A DNA stretch of 64,000 nt from Torreya grandis. Taxonomy: Eukaryota; Streptophyta; Pinopsida; Cupressales; Taxaceae. Of the stretch, positions 35,801 to 48,000 are shown one piece after another. The stretch spans positions 866,501 through 930,500 of the forward strand of contig JARHVA010002374.1 of NCBI GenBank assembly GCA_037957365.1, given 5' to 3'. Each line of letters begins with the position of its first letter. The stretch's first letter is position 1. Both the position numbers and the translations under genes were made by a program. The notes under the pieces were generated by a model, which made no database searches, was not told the origin of the DNA, and saw only the letters and a list, made by a program, of their open reading frames with translations.

Positions 35801-38013
35801 GGTCAATTTCACATCACACAGTCAACTACAGTCGCTTGTGTAAGTGCCTATAGGTGTCTTTAGACTCTTGAAAGTTCATATAAAACTTTGATTATATTAT
35901 TTATGCTCCTTGAGTTTATTTTAACCTGATAATATCATTTATTAATGGATATATTCTATCATCTACATACTTTAGTACTAGATATCTTCTTTAGAGCTTA
36001 ACATGTAGGTTTTACTACCTTGAAACATTTTACAAAAGTGTGATTTTAGGCCATATTATAACTATCTTCCCTTAATCCTTTGCCTCTAAAAATTGGAAGA
36101 ATACACGTTACATGATAATAATACAAGTTTTTATCACCATTTTTCATTAAATTATTTTGAAACCTTATAATAAGATACCTACAAAAAGCTAGGGTGCTAT
36201 GTTTTTTCATTTTAGGGATTTGATCCCTAAACTTGCAGTCATTATCTTCTAGGATTTTATCCACACCTTAAACTAACTTTTGACACTTAAAATAGGTTTT
36301 TAATTTTATAAATACATTATAGTATTTCAAACCAAAGTTTTATCACTTTTTTCAAGACTTGACATGGGTATTTAGCTCTCTGTTAGGCTACCTATAGGTG
36401 GAGATTTTGTGTATACAGGCAGTAAAAGAGAAAATGGACAATTGTGCATGTTTTAACCCCATTGGTAAACTTGGAGTTTTTTAAAATTATATAAATAGGT
36501 ATATATATTAATTAATATCCTAAAAACAACTTTAAAACCTCTATTCATAGTGGTATACTCCTTTTGGACACCTATAGATGCACATTTCCTATTTGCAGGC
36601 AGTCAATGTGAACTTAGGAAGTCAGTAAGATATGTGTTTTTGTACTCGATTTAGGACTTATAAAATATTTAAAATGAAAATATAAGACTCCAAAATACTT
36701 TTAATAACTATTAAATCTCTTCATCATTATGTTACCAAAAAGTGACACATGTAGGTGGACTTAGGTTGTATACAAGTAATGAACCTGAATTGATTCATAC
36801 ATCAAAGGTACTAGCTTCATGGTCAATAGATATTTTCATCAAAATATCAACATGTAACATCATGATAATTCAAATCACCTCCCTGGACATTCTAAATAGG
36901 TTGCACATGTGCCCCAACATGGATACAAGTGAAATTGAGCAAAGAATTGGTTGTGAGCTTGGAAGACTATGAGTATGTGTATTGTATGACTGTAAACCAT
37001 GAAACATTACTTGGAGAAAGAGGATGAAAGGTGAAGGGGTGGGAGGGTGGGGTAAATATAACATTTAAAACATATAAATGACACTAACATAACCCCTTGA
37101 ATCCATGAACAAACATGAAAATAAAAAAATGGTGAAAACTACCTGCAACTTAGAAAGTTGTATCCTCTTCCAAATTTGAGCTACTTGACTCATCCAAACA
37201 CCTTGAAACATGAAAAAAATCATGGGATACATGAGAAGACATAGTCAAAATTATATAAAATCAATATCAGTAAGTGTATTACACAAATCTACTCAAACCA
37301 AGGTAAAACTTGTAGGGTACACAAATTAGCAAGCAAATTTGAAAGGTCAACTTATTAAGAATGGTTCATAAAGCTCAAACCACCATTCCTATAAAACTAA
37401 AAATAAAATCAAATCTAAATGAGTTTATAATACACTCCCATGATCATTTTTATTGAAACCTCTTGTGTTGACTATACCAAGTACAAACTTGTAAATCACT
37501 TATGCTTGCTAAAAAGGGTGAAAAAGGATCATAATGATTTTAGGATTAAAATGGCACTTTCAGATCATTTCAAACATGGAACTGAGTTTGGGGAAGTTGA
37601 ATAGACATACCATGATCCTTTCCCATGTGAAACACTTCCCAAGGAGCTATACAAGTGCCAAAATTCTTTTTTTCTCATGAAAATTGCCCTTTTTTTAGGA
37701 ACCTACCACTTTTCAATTATTTTTAGTTATTTAAGACATAAGAGGACACATGGGGCATGACATCACTTTTGGAAACTTCACACTTCCTAATAAACCCATT
37801 TAACTCATTAAAAGCCTAATTTTGACCCCTAAAATGACTCAAAAGGACATGTTGGCTAATAAAATTATTGACCAAGGTTAATATAACTTTGAATAACATT
37901 AAATGACCTATCATATACCTTATGACCAAACATTAAACCCCATAAAACACTTAAAACTCAATTTTTAACCTAGGGATGCCCCACTTTGACTTAAAAGTCA
38001 AATTTGGTCAACA
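32867..38013 (+). repeat. Element A left LTR (5147 bp)
   Basis: Collinear over its length with 45023-49783 and, more distantly, with 54853-60195. It carries the degenerate 155-195 bp array at 35158-36757. Scattered 60-75 codon ORFs have no motif and are not conserved in the partner. No gene. Confidence 0.85.
35158..36757 (+). repeat. Degenerate about 175-bp tandem array in LTR A
   Basis: A core of type CCTGTAGGTG recurs at about 35158, 35328, 35490, 35667 (decayed), 35847, 36001, 36391, 36571 and 36749. Spacings are mostly 155-180 bp, with one double step (390). Cores are often preceded by ACAGTCA or GCAGTCA text. Confidence 0.65.
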
Positions 38014-38015
38014 AA

Positions 38016-38032
38016 TTGGTGACTCATAGGGG
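38016..38032 (+). promoter_or_regulatory. Possible primer-binding site of element A
   Basis: TTGGTGACTCATAGGGG starts 2 bp after the left LTR. It resembles the TGGCGACTC...GGGG primer-site text I recall from Tat-type plant elements, with changes. If right, A runs on the plus strand. Confidence 0.4.
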
Positions 38033-38304
38033 TAGTATTCTTGCTATACTAACTAGACCAGTAGCCTTATTAGTCCATTAAAATATGGAGTCACATGTAA
38101 ATGAATTATGAGACACACTTTGCCTTTGACAACCCACAAAACATAAGGAATAACAATCAGAAGCAACACATAAGACAAAAAACTAAGCATAACACTCTTG
38201 TGCTTCATGAGTACTTATGGAACACACACACACCAAACTAAACAACTAACTCAACAAATGACTAACCTGAGATAAAAACTCTCTCTTAGATAAAAGGGGA
38301 AGTT

Positions 38305-39775
38305 TTAAACCTTCTTTGTTTCATGACATGAAATATTTAGTGAGACATATAGCCTTTTTTCCTTTAGCATTGATTGCTCCATCTTCTTCATGGTGTTTGC
38401 CAACTTCATTGGCATGAGGTTCAATGAGAACCAATCAGCTCCAAATAGGTTGACCAAGGAAATGATATCCTCATTCATCCAAATAATCTCATACTTCTCA
38501 TGAACTTGGTCCTTGATGTGAAAATCTGATAATATCATAATCCTCTTAGCCTTGCTATCATTATCCATGTCTACAAATTCTTGTACACTAGCATCCTCAA
38601 ATGGCTTCATGATAGTAGGATCTTGACCAATAGAAAGAACTTCATCCTCATGTTTGATTTAACACTCAATATCATGCTTAGATTCATCAATAAACTTGTC
38701 ATTAGTTATGCAATCCTTTGGAGAAGAAAAAACTTTACCCAACCTATCAAATTCCTTGCATATGGCACTAAAATTCTGCCATAAATATTCTTGAAACATC
38801 ATTCATCATGAATGTCATCTTCAAGGGTTATTTCCTCTTCCTTGGTCTCATGTGACTATCTTAGGACTACCACTTCTTGAGGAGTGATTTGACCTTCATT
38901 ATTTCTATTACACTCCACCTCATGCTTGAGATGGTCATCTACAACTTCATGATCAAACATGGAGTCTTCTTGAAACACCTCCTTCTTCAAGTCTTGAGCC
39001 TCTTGGCCACATTACTCATGGATACACATCCCTTCAAATATGAAGGAAAAAACTTGAGGATTATCCTTTTGTTCACCACAGTGAGTCCCTATGATGATAT
39101 CTTCTTCATAGTCACTCATGAGATCCTCTTGATTAACCATGAGTTGAATTTTTTCTTCTTCACTAGCTTCTCTCAAGATAGGGTCTTCCTCAAGAAGGGG
39201 TGAGGTGTAAATTTTATGTATAGGCTCATGGATTTGAGGTGAAGGAGCTGGAATATGAGATTTAGTGGGAAGGGGAGGAGAAGGCTTATGAGTAGGTTTG
39301 GAAAAATAGAAAATCACTAGTAAGTTCATATGGAAGTGAGTTCTTGGGCTGATTAGAAGGAGAAAAACCTACATGACTAGGAGATACACTTTTCCAATGA
39401 TATCTTTGTGTGTAATTCATGGAAACATCTGATTGCATATGACAAGATTCATAGAAACACTCTTGAGGCTGATAGGCATCATGATATGAAGGATAAGGTT
39501 CAATTGGGATTGATAGAGAGGTGTTTCTTGATAGTTCTCTTAGTATCCATACTCATAGGGTTGTTCAAAATCATGGTGTCCATATGGAGAGGGAAATGAA
39601 GGGTTATAGGACTACCACAATTCTTCTTCTTGAATGAACTAATACACTTCATGTTGGATATGGTACACTTCATGACAGGGCTAATTAAGAATGTGTTCTT
39701 GTTGATAGGGAATGGAACAAGATGGAAATGTCTCACCAACTTGTGTAAAAAAAACTCAACAACAAGGTCAGCCAT
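38305..39775 (-). pseudogene. Element A minus-strand acidic ORF
   Basis: A decayed gene of about 490 codons in several frames. It opens at 39775 with MADLVVEFFLHKLVRHFHLV. At 39329-39012 it continues with a Pro-rich segment (KPSPPLPTKSHIPAP) and an acidic one (EEEKIQLMVNQEDLMSDYEE). Around 38990-38800 comes another acidic open stretch (KKEVFQEDSMFDHEVVDDH, then TKEEEITLEDDIHDE). At 38610-38305 it ends with a more structured tail containing IISLVNLFGADWFSLNLMP. I do not recognise a domain. If A is plus-oriented, this lies antisense to it. Antisense ORFs have been described in Tat/Ogre-lineage plant elements, but a match to them is only inference. It could also be the sense gene if A's direction is wrong. 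Confidence 0.5.
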
Positions 39776-39899
39776 AAAACTTCATTAAGAAGTAAAAACA
39801 CAAGGAATGATCATCCACAATCTTCAAAAGGGATAACTAGGCTACTTGACCAGTTGATGTAACCTCAGAGTCACCATTGATGCTTAGATAGATGCATTT

Positions 39900-41073
39900 T
39901 GATCTAGGAGGATCCATATTAAATCCAAAAAAATATGTCAAATTTCAATTTGATCATTATCACAGTGAAGATCTCATCAAAATCTTTCTGGCACATCTCA
40001 CAGTTCACAAAATCGAGCCTATATACACAAAATATCATGCATTGAAGATCAAGTAGGGCAATAAAAAAAATTGGGTTTGGATAGAACATATAATTAGACA
40101 TCAACAAGTGGTGAGTGGTAGATAATTGGTGAGTGGATGACAAGTGGCAAGTGGAGATTGGACCACATGGTGGGTTCTCAAGCCACCACATGGCTTGCCA
40201 CCAATCAATTAATTATCATGGTCTAATTTTAACTATATTGAAATTAATTATTTTGAATGTTCTAAAAAAACCAAAAAACCAAACCATTTCCACCTCACCA
40301 CATACCTACCATGTGACCCATGTTACATGTCACGTTTCATATCCAAACATTCATGTGAAACCCAACATACCACTCCATATTCTATGTGAAACCACATAAC
40401 ATCCCAAACATGCCATGTTTTATCCATAAATTTCCACACCAAACCTATAAGCCTCCACAAACCCCATGAAATACATTTTAATGCCAACCATTTGGCATGT
40501 TTTACCATAAATATTGTGGTATATGAATATTCCAACTGCCACCCACCTCCTAAATGTGGGATATATGGATATGATTTTCCCACTAAAAATAATGAGCATG
40601 GGATTCAAACCTTGCATGTTTTGGGTAAAAGGGATAAGGCCCAACTGCATGGGCTACATGCCTAAACACTATATAAAGTGTTCAACATTGTATGTGAAGA
40701 CATTTGAAAAGCTTAGCAACCATTGTTAAAGGTTTTAGCTAGAAATCTTGTACGAGTTGCAAAGAGTGCCAAAGGCAAAATTGAGGAAAAGTTTGAAAAG
40801 GGACTTATATTATTTTTTCTCAAGGAACAACTTTCCAATTGATTTTCATTTTGGTGACATTTTCAAGTATTTTTCCTAATACATTGGTTGATATAGGACC
40901 CAGAGAGGTAGGTCTTTGTGCTGAACTCTGTTATCAAATTGTGTGTTGTGTTTTGAGATTGTCTTGAATTATTCTTTTTAAATTGATGTTTTTTAAGTCA
41001 AATTTTTAAATTATTTCCATAAAATTATTTTAAACAAAAATTAAAATAAGTGTATTATTTATTAAGTAGATTA
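39900..41073 (+). repeat. Element P 5' LTR
   Basis: Contains GGAGGATCCATATTAA near its start, TATATAAAG at 40671-40679 and GACCCAGAGA at 40897. The end was placed by alignment with the right LTR and by the primer site. Overlapping ORFs at 40133-40729 on both strands lie in LTR sequence and are not credible genes. Confidence 0.82.
40671..40679 (+). promoter_or_regulatory. TATA box of element P 5' LTR
   Basis: TATATAAAG, in identical context (CCTAAACAC before, TGTTCA after) in both LTRs; the other copy is at 44513-44521. Confidence 0.7.
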
Positions 41074-41076
41074 GGT

Positions 41077-41086
41077 TGGTATCAGA
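41077..41086 (+). promoter_or_regulatory. Primer-binding site of element P
   Basis: TGGTATCAGA matches the first ten bases of the Met-tRNA PBS, three bases from the LTR end. Confidence 0.75.
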
Positions 41087-41212
41087 TTGGTTATTGTGTT
41101 GGGCTAACTTCTATCTAGGCATTGTTCTACTGCATCAAGTTTGATATCAAAATTGAGTTTGCAAGTGAATTTATGATTTTATTATTTTAACCAAAATCAA
41201 TTATTTTTTAAC

Positions 41213-43255
41213 AATGGATCTAATACTAGCTCAGATTTTGTTGTTACTAAACACCATTATCATTGTGATAATGCAATACCTATAATCTCAAGAGTAAAGT
41301 CAGCAAATAGTAGAGCAATGGTAGGAGTAGTAGATCAAGAGGCTCCAATAAAGCATTGATGTACTAAAATAAAAATTACAATATAAACATCGATACAATA
41401 AAAGGATGCATGAAGATTTAGAGATTTGTGGACAGTGTGCCCAGTGAGGTCATATTGCCAAATAATGTTGGATCCTACATCCTAGTCAGGCTCTATTATG
41501 GTTTAAAAGATGAAATAAAGAGAGAGGTAAAGTACCAATTGAGTCTAGTAGTAGTTAATCAATTTTAAAAATAGTGTTTCATCAATAAAATTTAGAGTCT
41601 CTAATGTGATAACTATTTCCAATAGAAGTGCCAAAAATTATATTATTTTCTGACGAAACTCAAAGGTAGAACTGCACTACTATTGTTAAAGGGAAGTTCA
41701 TGTAGATCTATTTTAACAAGAGTTATAGATCCAATTACATTATTTAAGGTCTCACACAACATCTAAAACTAATTACTCTTCCATTACCCAAAACTAAAAC
41801 ATTTGGAAGAGTTGATTGCATAGTACGAGGACATGGGACTCATTATGGTAACCTACATTTTGGCATCAGATGGCTATTCTTTGATCAAGTAGCTCTTGAT
41901 ATAGTTCTAAGAGAAGCTAAGGAAATAACTTTGGGTAATTATTATCTCAAATCTTAGCATGCCAAAAGTACTACATTAGGAGAAGGAATCCAATTGATGA
42001 CCAATCATACTTATGAGGTTTAGTTTGGGACAAACTAGACAACAAAGGTACATTCTAGTAATAATAGTGATTCCTCTAATTCATATACTCTTGCTACTCT
42101 TATTAATGAGAATGATGTTGAAATTTTGGAAACAAATAATTCTTTAATTATCAATGTATCTTTTGATGTACATTTTGAAGATGAAAATAATGAAATCAAC
42201 TCTTCTGGCTATATTGACAATGTTAGGGATACTAAATGTACTAATCCTAAACATTCATCAAGTTCATGTGTTAATACATTTGAAAAACACATAAAGGGAA
42301 TATGTTCTAGGATATTAGATAAAATGAGATTTAATGGAAAGGGTCTTGGAATTAATGGTCAAGGAATTGGCTAGCCTATCCAAGTAGCAAACAGATCACT
42401 TCATGCAGGATTAGGATATGGAGATAAGGACAATCTTGCCAAGAAGCTGAGATGAAGAGTTACTCAAGTAGTAAGTTAGAATACCTTGAAGCATTGAAGG
42501 AAGAATTATTAGAATATGAAGTAGTTAAATATGATGAGACATATTTAGATGAACTAACAAGGTATGCAAATAAGAAATACTCAAATGTATCTTATAATTA
42601 TGCCTCAAGAAGTCCTAGAAATATGCTTAAGAGACATGTCAAGAAGAAGACTAAAAAAACAAAATTACCTAAAGAAGACATGAAGTTTGGTTTTTACTTC
42701 AATGCTAAGGGGAAAATGATAAAAGAAGATAAGCAAACTTATCCACAACCCTAGGCAAAGGTTGTAACTACATCTTCAATCAATCAGAAGATAGAATTTT
42801 GTTAGTCCAAACCTGAGGTAACATTAGCAAAGGAGACAATAGTCAATGAGAAGCTAATAGTTTAGAAATTGTCACCTTGGAAATGTAAGCAAAATTTTTT
42901 TAAAATAATAATAGTTAAGCATTCTAAGATATATGCTATTTTTGATAAAAATTATCAAAGGAGTTTGATCTCAAAAGATGTTGTAGAAACCCTAGGTTTG
43001 GAAACTAAGCCACATTTCCAACCCTATTCTTTGGATAAAATAGATGATGGTAATAATGTACATGTAAGTAAAACATGTAAACTAGGGTTTGAAATTACCT
43101 CTAACTTTCTAGATGAAGTTGAATTATACGTAGTTACACTATAGTTTAATGGCATTATCCTAGGTAAACCATATTTATATCTAAGAAAGGTAACTTACTC
43201 TAAGAAGGAAAATTAGTATAGCATTGTAAAAGATAGGATAGAATATCTCGTATAA
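41213..43255 (+). pseudogene. Element P gag-pro: zinc knuckle, G-patch, aspartic protease
   Basis: Starts near ATG 41213 with a short, poorly conserved N-terminus. A C-x2-C-x4-H-x4-C knuckle at 41427-41468 reads CGQCAQ, stop, GHIAK, stop, CW. At 41765-41940 a coherent stretch (RVDCIVRGHGTHYGNLHFG...) has no motif I can name. At about 42307-42425 ILDKMRFNGKGLGINGQGIG, a stop, and later GLGYG form a clear G-patch, an RNA-binding Gly motif also found beside proteases of some retroviruses and plant Gypsy elements. The protease spans 42869-43255. Catalytic Asp is in AIFDKNYQRSLIS (the Ser/Thr-Gly after it is lost), and GIILGKPYLY is the C-terminal Gly block. No polymerase follows. Several stops, mostly at likely Gln codons. 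Confidence 0.75.
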
Positions 43256-43739
43256 GCACATCAACAATAACCATTATAGGTAAATGATGCCTTCAGTTTT
43301 TTATACCCATATATGTTGTAGATAGGAACAATGCAAGGTAACAAAAAGAAGTCATCATGAGAAGCATCAATAATAGCCCAAAAGATAGGTTACATATTTG
43401 TATTATGTTTGTAAGACCTGAATATAGGCATTGTTTATAAATGCATAAGACCCAAGTATGGGCAATGTTTGTAATCATTAAATACAGATATAATGTTTGT
43501 AAAGACCTAATAAGGGCAACATTTGTAAATTGTGTTGCTATGTAAGACCCTAAGAGGGAAATTATAAAATGGTGATTTTTATAACAATAGATGACATGCA
43601 ATAGAATCAGATCTGAATAACTAAAATCAATTGACATTCAGGAGATCATCTGAGCTAGAGCTATGAAAAGATCTTCATATTGAGTACCAGGTCTAGTACT
43701 AGCTTTTTGAGGACAAAAAGCCTTCTTAGTGGGGAATAT
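43256..43739 (+). other. Element P non-coding 3' region
   Basis: About 480 bp with loosely repeated text of the form GTTTGTAA-GACC-AA--AGGGCAA (43408-43530). Ends with EDKKP-like coding text and the polypurine tract GTGGGGAATA at 43729-43738. The minus-strand ORF at 43293-43637 is a shadow. Confidence 0.65.
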
Positions 43740-44934
43740 TGGTACAAGAGGATCCATATTAACTCTAAAAAGGGAAGACATCAAATTTTATGTTGATCAT
43801 TGTCACAATTAAGAGCTCATTGAGAGCTTCTTGGTGCATCTCACGGTTCACAAAATGGAGCCCATATACGTAAAATATCTCACATCGAAGATCAAGCAGG
43901 GCAATAAAAAAATTGGGTTTGGATAGAACATATAGTTGGAAGTAGACAAGTGGTGAGTGGTTGATAATTAGTGAGTGGATGAAAAGTGGAAAGTGGAGAT
44001 TGGACCATGTGGTGGGTCCTCAAGCCACCACGTGGCTTGTCACCAATCAATTAATTACCATGGTCCAATTTTAACTATATTGTAATTAAATATTATAAAT
44101 GTTCTAAAAAAACAAATAACCTTATTATTTCCATGTAACATATCCACCTCACAATATACCTACCATGTGACCCCATGTTCCATATCCAAACATTCACCCA
44201 AAATCCAACATATCACTCAATATTCCATGTGAAACCACATAACATCCCAAACATGCCACATTTTATCCACAAATTTCCATGCCAAACCCATAAGCCTCCA
44301 CAAACCCCATGAATTAAATTTTAATGACAACCATTTTTCATGTTTTACCATGAATCTCATGGTATACGAATATCCCAACTGCCACCCACCTCCCAAATAT
44401 GGGATATATGGATATGTTTTGCCGGCCAAAAATAATGAGCACAAGATTTGGACCTTGCATGTTTTGGGTAAAAGGGATAAGGCCCAAACACATGGGATAT
44501 AGGCCTAAACACTATATAAAGTGTTCAAAAATGTATTTTAAGGCATTAAAAAAGCTTAGTAGCCATTGTTAAAGGCTTTAGCTAGAAATCTTGTACGAGT
44601 TGTAGAGAGTGCTAGAGGCAGAATTGGGGAAAAGTTTGAAAAGGGACTTATAGTATTTTTTCCCAAGGAAAAAATTTATAGTTATTAAATTTTAATTTTG
44701 GAGACATATTAAAGTAATTTTCAAGAATTTTTCTCAATACATTGGTCGATATAGGACCCAGAGACATAGGCCTTCGTGTCGAACTCTGTTATCAAATTAT
44801 GTGTTGTGTTTTGAGATTGTATTGAATTATTATTTTTTAATTGATGTTTTTTAAGTAAAAATTTTAAATTATTTATATAAAAATATTTTAGAGAAAAATT
44901 AAAGTATGTAAGCATATTATTGTTTAAGTTTGCA
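43740..44934 (+). repeat. Element P 3' LTR
   Basis: Collinear with 39900-41073, including AGGATCCATATTAA, CCACGTGGCTTG and the TATA box at 44513-44521. Ends TTTGCA. 88 bp of A interior follow before the right LTR of A. Confidence 0.82.
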
Positions 44935-45022
44935 GATCACCTCCAAAGGCTGATTATTGAAAGACAACATCAAAACTATCTCAACCTTTTGGACTAAGAG
45001 TCCCACCTGTTGTGCTAAACAC

Positions 45023-48000
45023 TATTGTCACTTTGATTTGAATCCCTTTAGGAGATTATTATCTCTCCTAATCCAAGTGGCATAATGGAAACATCTCTCT
45101 TGCTATGGGTAATAATTTATTGAGATGAATCTCTAGAAGGGCTAGTTCCTTTGATGCACTCTTTGAAACACTTTCTTACATATCAAATTTTCATAAAAAG
45201 GGTTAAGAAGACAAACTAAGAAAACTAAAGGTGATGCAAAAATATTTAATTTCCTCCACTTTACTTGAACTTATACTACTTAGATATAAACAAAACTTCT
45301 TTCACACAAAAATCACAACTCAAGATGGATTGTCACATCAATGTTTCATATGCTAGGTTCAAGAGGTAATTTGATGTTTAAGAGGTTAATGGATGATTAT
45401 TTTATCGAATAAAGTCAAGAACCACTTATAAAACACACATAAAATTAAAATATAACACTAAAAAAGACAATCAACAATTACTCTTCTGCACATTTGGTGA
45501 ACAATCAAGGATATCATGCTAGAAAAGATGATCTTCTACTAGATAAGACCAACAAGATTGAAATAAAACTCAATTATACAGTATGTAATTAGGAAATTTC
45601 ACTTTTTTATTGCTTAAATATACATTTAATTACAAAATTTTCTAGGTTTTCACCATCAACCAATAGAGGTTGCCAAAAAGAGCTAAAAGAGTCAATATTT
45701 ATAGCCTTTAAAAGAGGATCAGGATAAGGGAAGTCCAAATGTCACTTGGACACTTCTCAAGATAATAAAAGAGGATAAATTGCATGAAAAATATATTTTA
45801 AATGAACCATGAAATTTTAGGAGGTGAAAATGTCTATACAAGTCATGAAACTTATGAAAAGTGGCATAAAACTCCTAGTCTTGGCTTAGAAAATTGCCTT
45901 CATAATTTTAGCTTGTTTGAACATCCCAAAACTAACTAGGGACATGTATAATGATTTTAATTAGAGTTAATCCATTTATACATGAATATACATGCATTAG
46001 TTTCATTCCTACTCCTCTAGAAACTCTTGGAAGGAAGCCATCGCTGCCTATAGTTTAAAAAAACTTCTTTTTAGTCACCCTTCACACTTGTCTTCGAAAT
46101 TGGCTTCATTTTTCCATGAAAATATATAGGAGGGAGTGAATTAAAATTTTAAATACTATCCATGGCCTTATATTACTTAGGTATACCTTAAAAAGGCTCA
46201 AACTTCAATTTTTCACCCTTTTCACCCTTGAGTCCACTATGCCAATTTTGATCGATTAAGATGAGAGATCTTATTTATAAACTTAAGAGTTGTTCTAAGG
46301 AATTAAATTAACATGGGGAGTTATAACAAGTCTTAATATTTCTCCTAAATTTAGTTTCATCTTCAGAATCCACCTATAACTTACATAATGCATAAAAATA
46401 TGAAGAAAATCTTGTTTTTACCCTATCCATACAAGTCCATACAACAAAAAATCATGGGGAGTAGATTGAGGGAGTATTTTAAAATTTATAATCATCACCC
46501 TAGTCAAAATATCTCATCAAATTAGATTTCCAACTCCATTTCTCCAAACTAGTCACTAACAAGGGTTTGCAAGGGTTTTAGCTTGTTATGACCTCTTAAG
46601 ATTTGTCTACATTCCACAATATCTATCACCTATGTTTCTCCCCTATGAAATTGTTTCAATAAGATATAAATATTTCCAATAGTTAGAAATGAGAATGACT
46701 TATTGCTTGGGCTTTAGGCCAAAACCTTGCCTAAGATTTATGACTGCAACCTTGGTGTTTTAGAGAAATGGCTTAGATTCCTCATTATGTTTTTGATTTC
46801 TCATTCTTATCTATATTTTTGTTTCTTTATACACATTCTTGAAATATTTACTCAACTCTTGGTCTCACTTTCATTGCTTTCTGCCCAAATCTACCAGTTA
46901 TGCATGAGGGGAAGTACCCCTATCTAAGACAAAATAGGGTATACTTCCCTTATTTTCTTAGAAAATTTAGAGATTTTAAATGATTATATAGGATGTATAT
47001 GTTCTATGTACTAAATTTTAACTTTTGACTAGGTCATTTGACCTTCCAAAAACCTCAAGTTCCAAGACAGACTCTAGGCAAAAGGACTGTGTTGAGGAAA
47101 TTCCAAAGTGGACCATGTCTTATGTTATAAGAACCCTTTTATCTATTGATTTATATTATCAAGGCATATAAAGACTCTCATGGTCCTTTTTTAGGTATCC
47201 CATAATATATTCCTTATCTCAAACTTCCATTTTACTTCCCCCTATAACTATCTAGCTAGGACTAAGTGCCCTTTTTTTACTGTGTTCTGCCTTTCCACTC
47301 AAAATTGATCCATGTAGGTGATCCTACCTAGTTAGACCTTTAAAATTATTATCTAAGCCCTCATTGGAAGTTTTTAAGACTAATTTCTTCCTCACTTCAT
47401 GATATTTCACTTCATGAGTACTACCTTCCTATTTTAATCCACAATAATCAATTGACTATGTTTCTTACTTTTTAAACCCTACCTATAGGTATCTATGCAT
47501 GTTTAGGTCTTGAAAATAGTTTATAAAATACCCTCCTTAGGTTTTATTTCTCATCCTCCCATTTATCTTTCATAATCACCCCATATAATTTCAATTTCAA
47601 CTCAAGATTATCAACTCTTTGCTCATTGTTCACTTAGTTACAACTGTAGGTGAGTATTTCAACCAAAAGAGCCTATGAGTAATGATTCCAATTTGAAAGT
47701 TATGTCATTTTCCTTTGTAAAACATTTTTATGGTCTATGGAATCATCTCCAATTATCCAAAAAAAATTTCATGCTTACATCGACTTCCATGGGTAATGTG
47801 AATCTTTTGGCCCCTAGATGTAGGTGGCTAACCAAGCCTATGTACGGACTAAGAGTGCATATGAGGGTCTTAAAATCATTGTAAAAACTTCCTTTAATCT
47901 TTACATGGTCATATTGTATTAATTTAATCTCCTTAAATTCATACTTAGGTTAAATTCACTTCAAGGACCTAAACTTTCTTACTCTCTGCCCCTCATAGTT

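Larger units (their letters stand above)
39900..44934 (+). mobile_element. Element P: gag-protease LTR retrotransposon without polymerase
   Basis: LTRs at 39900-41073 and 43740-44934 (about 1.18 and 1.2 kb), starting TGATCTAGG and TGGTACAAG. Both carry a matching TATA box. A Met-type primer site follows the left LTR at 41077, and a polypurine tract GTGGGGAATA (43729-43738) precedes the right. The 2.7-kb interior encodes a zinc knuckle, a G-patch and a protease on the plus strand and then goes straight to the tail. Flanks CATTT and GATCA do not match, so the duplication is lost or an end is misplaced by a few bases. Confidence 0.82.

Noticed and set aside
39900..40729. Overlapping ORFs on both strands (39919-40729)
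   Set aside because: They lie inside the P LTR, are not kept open in the other LTR apart from one shadow (44217-44444), and have no domain.
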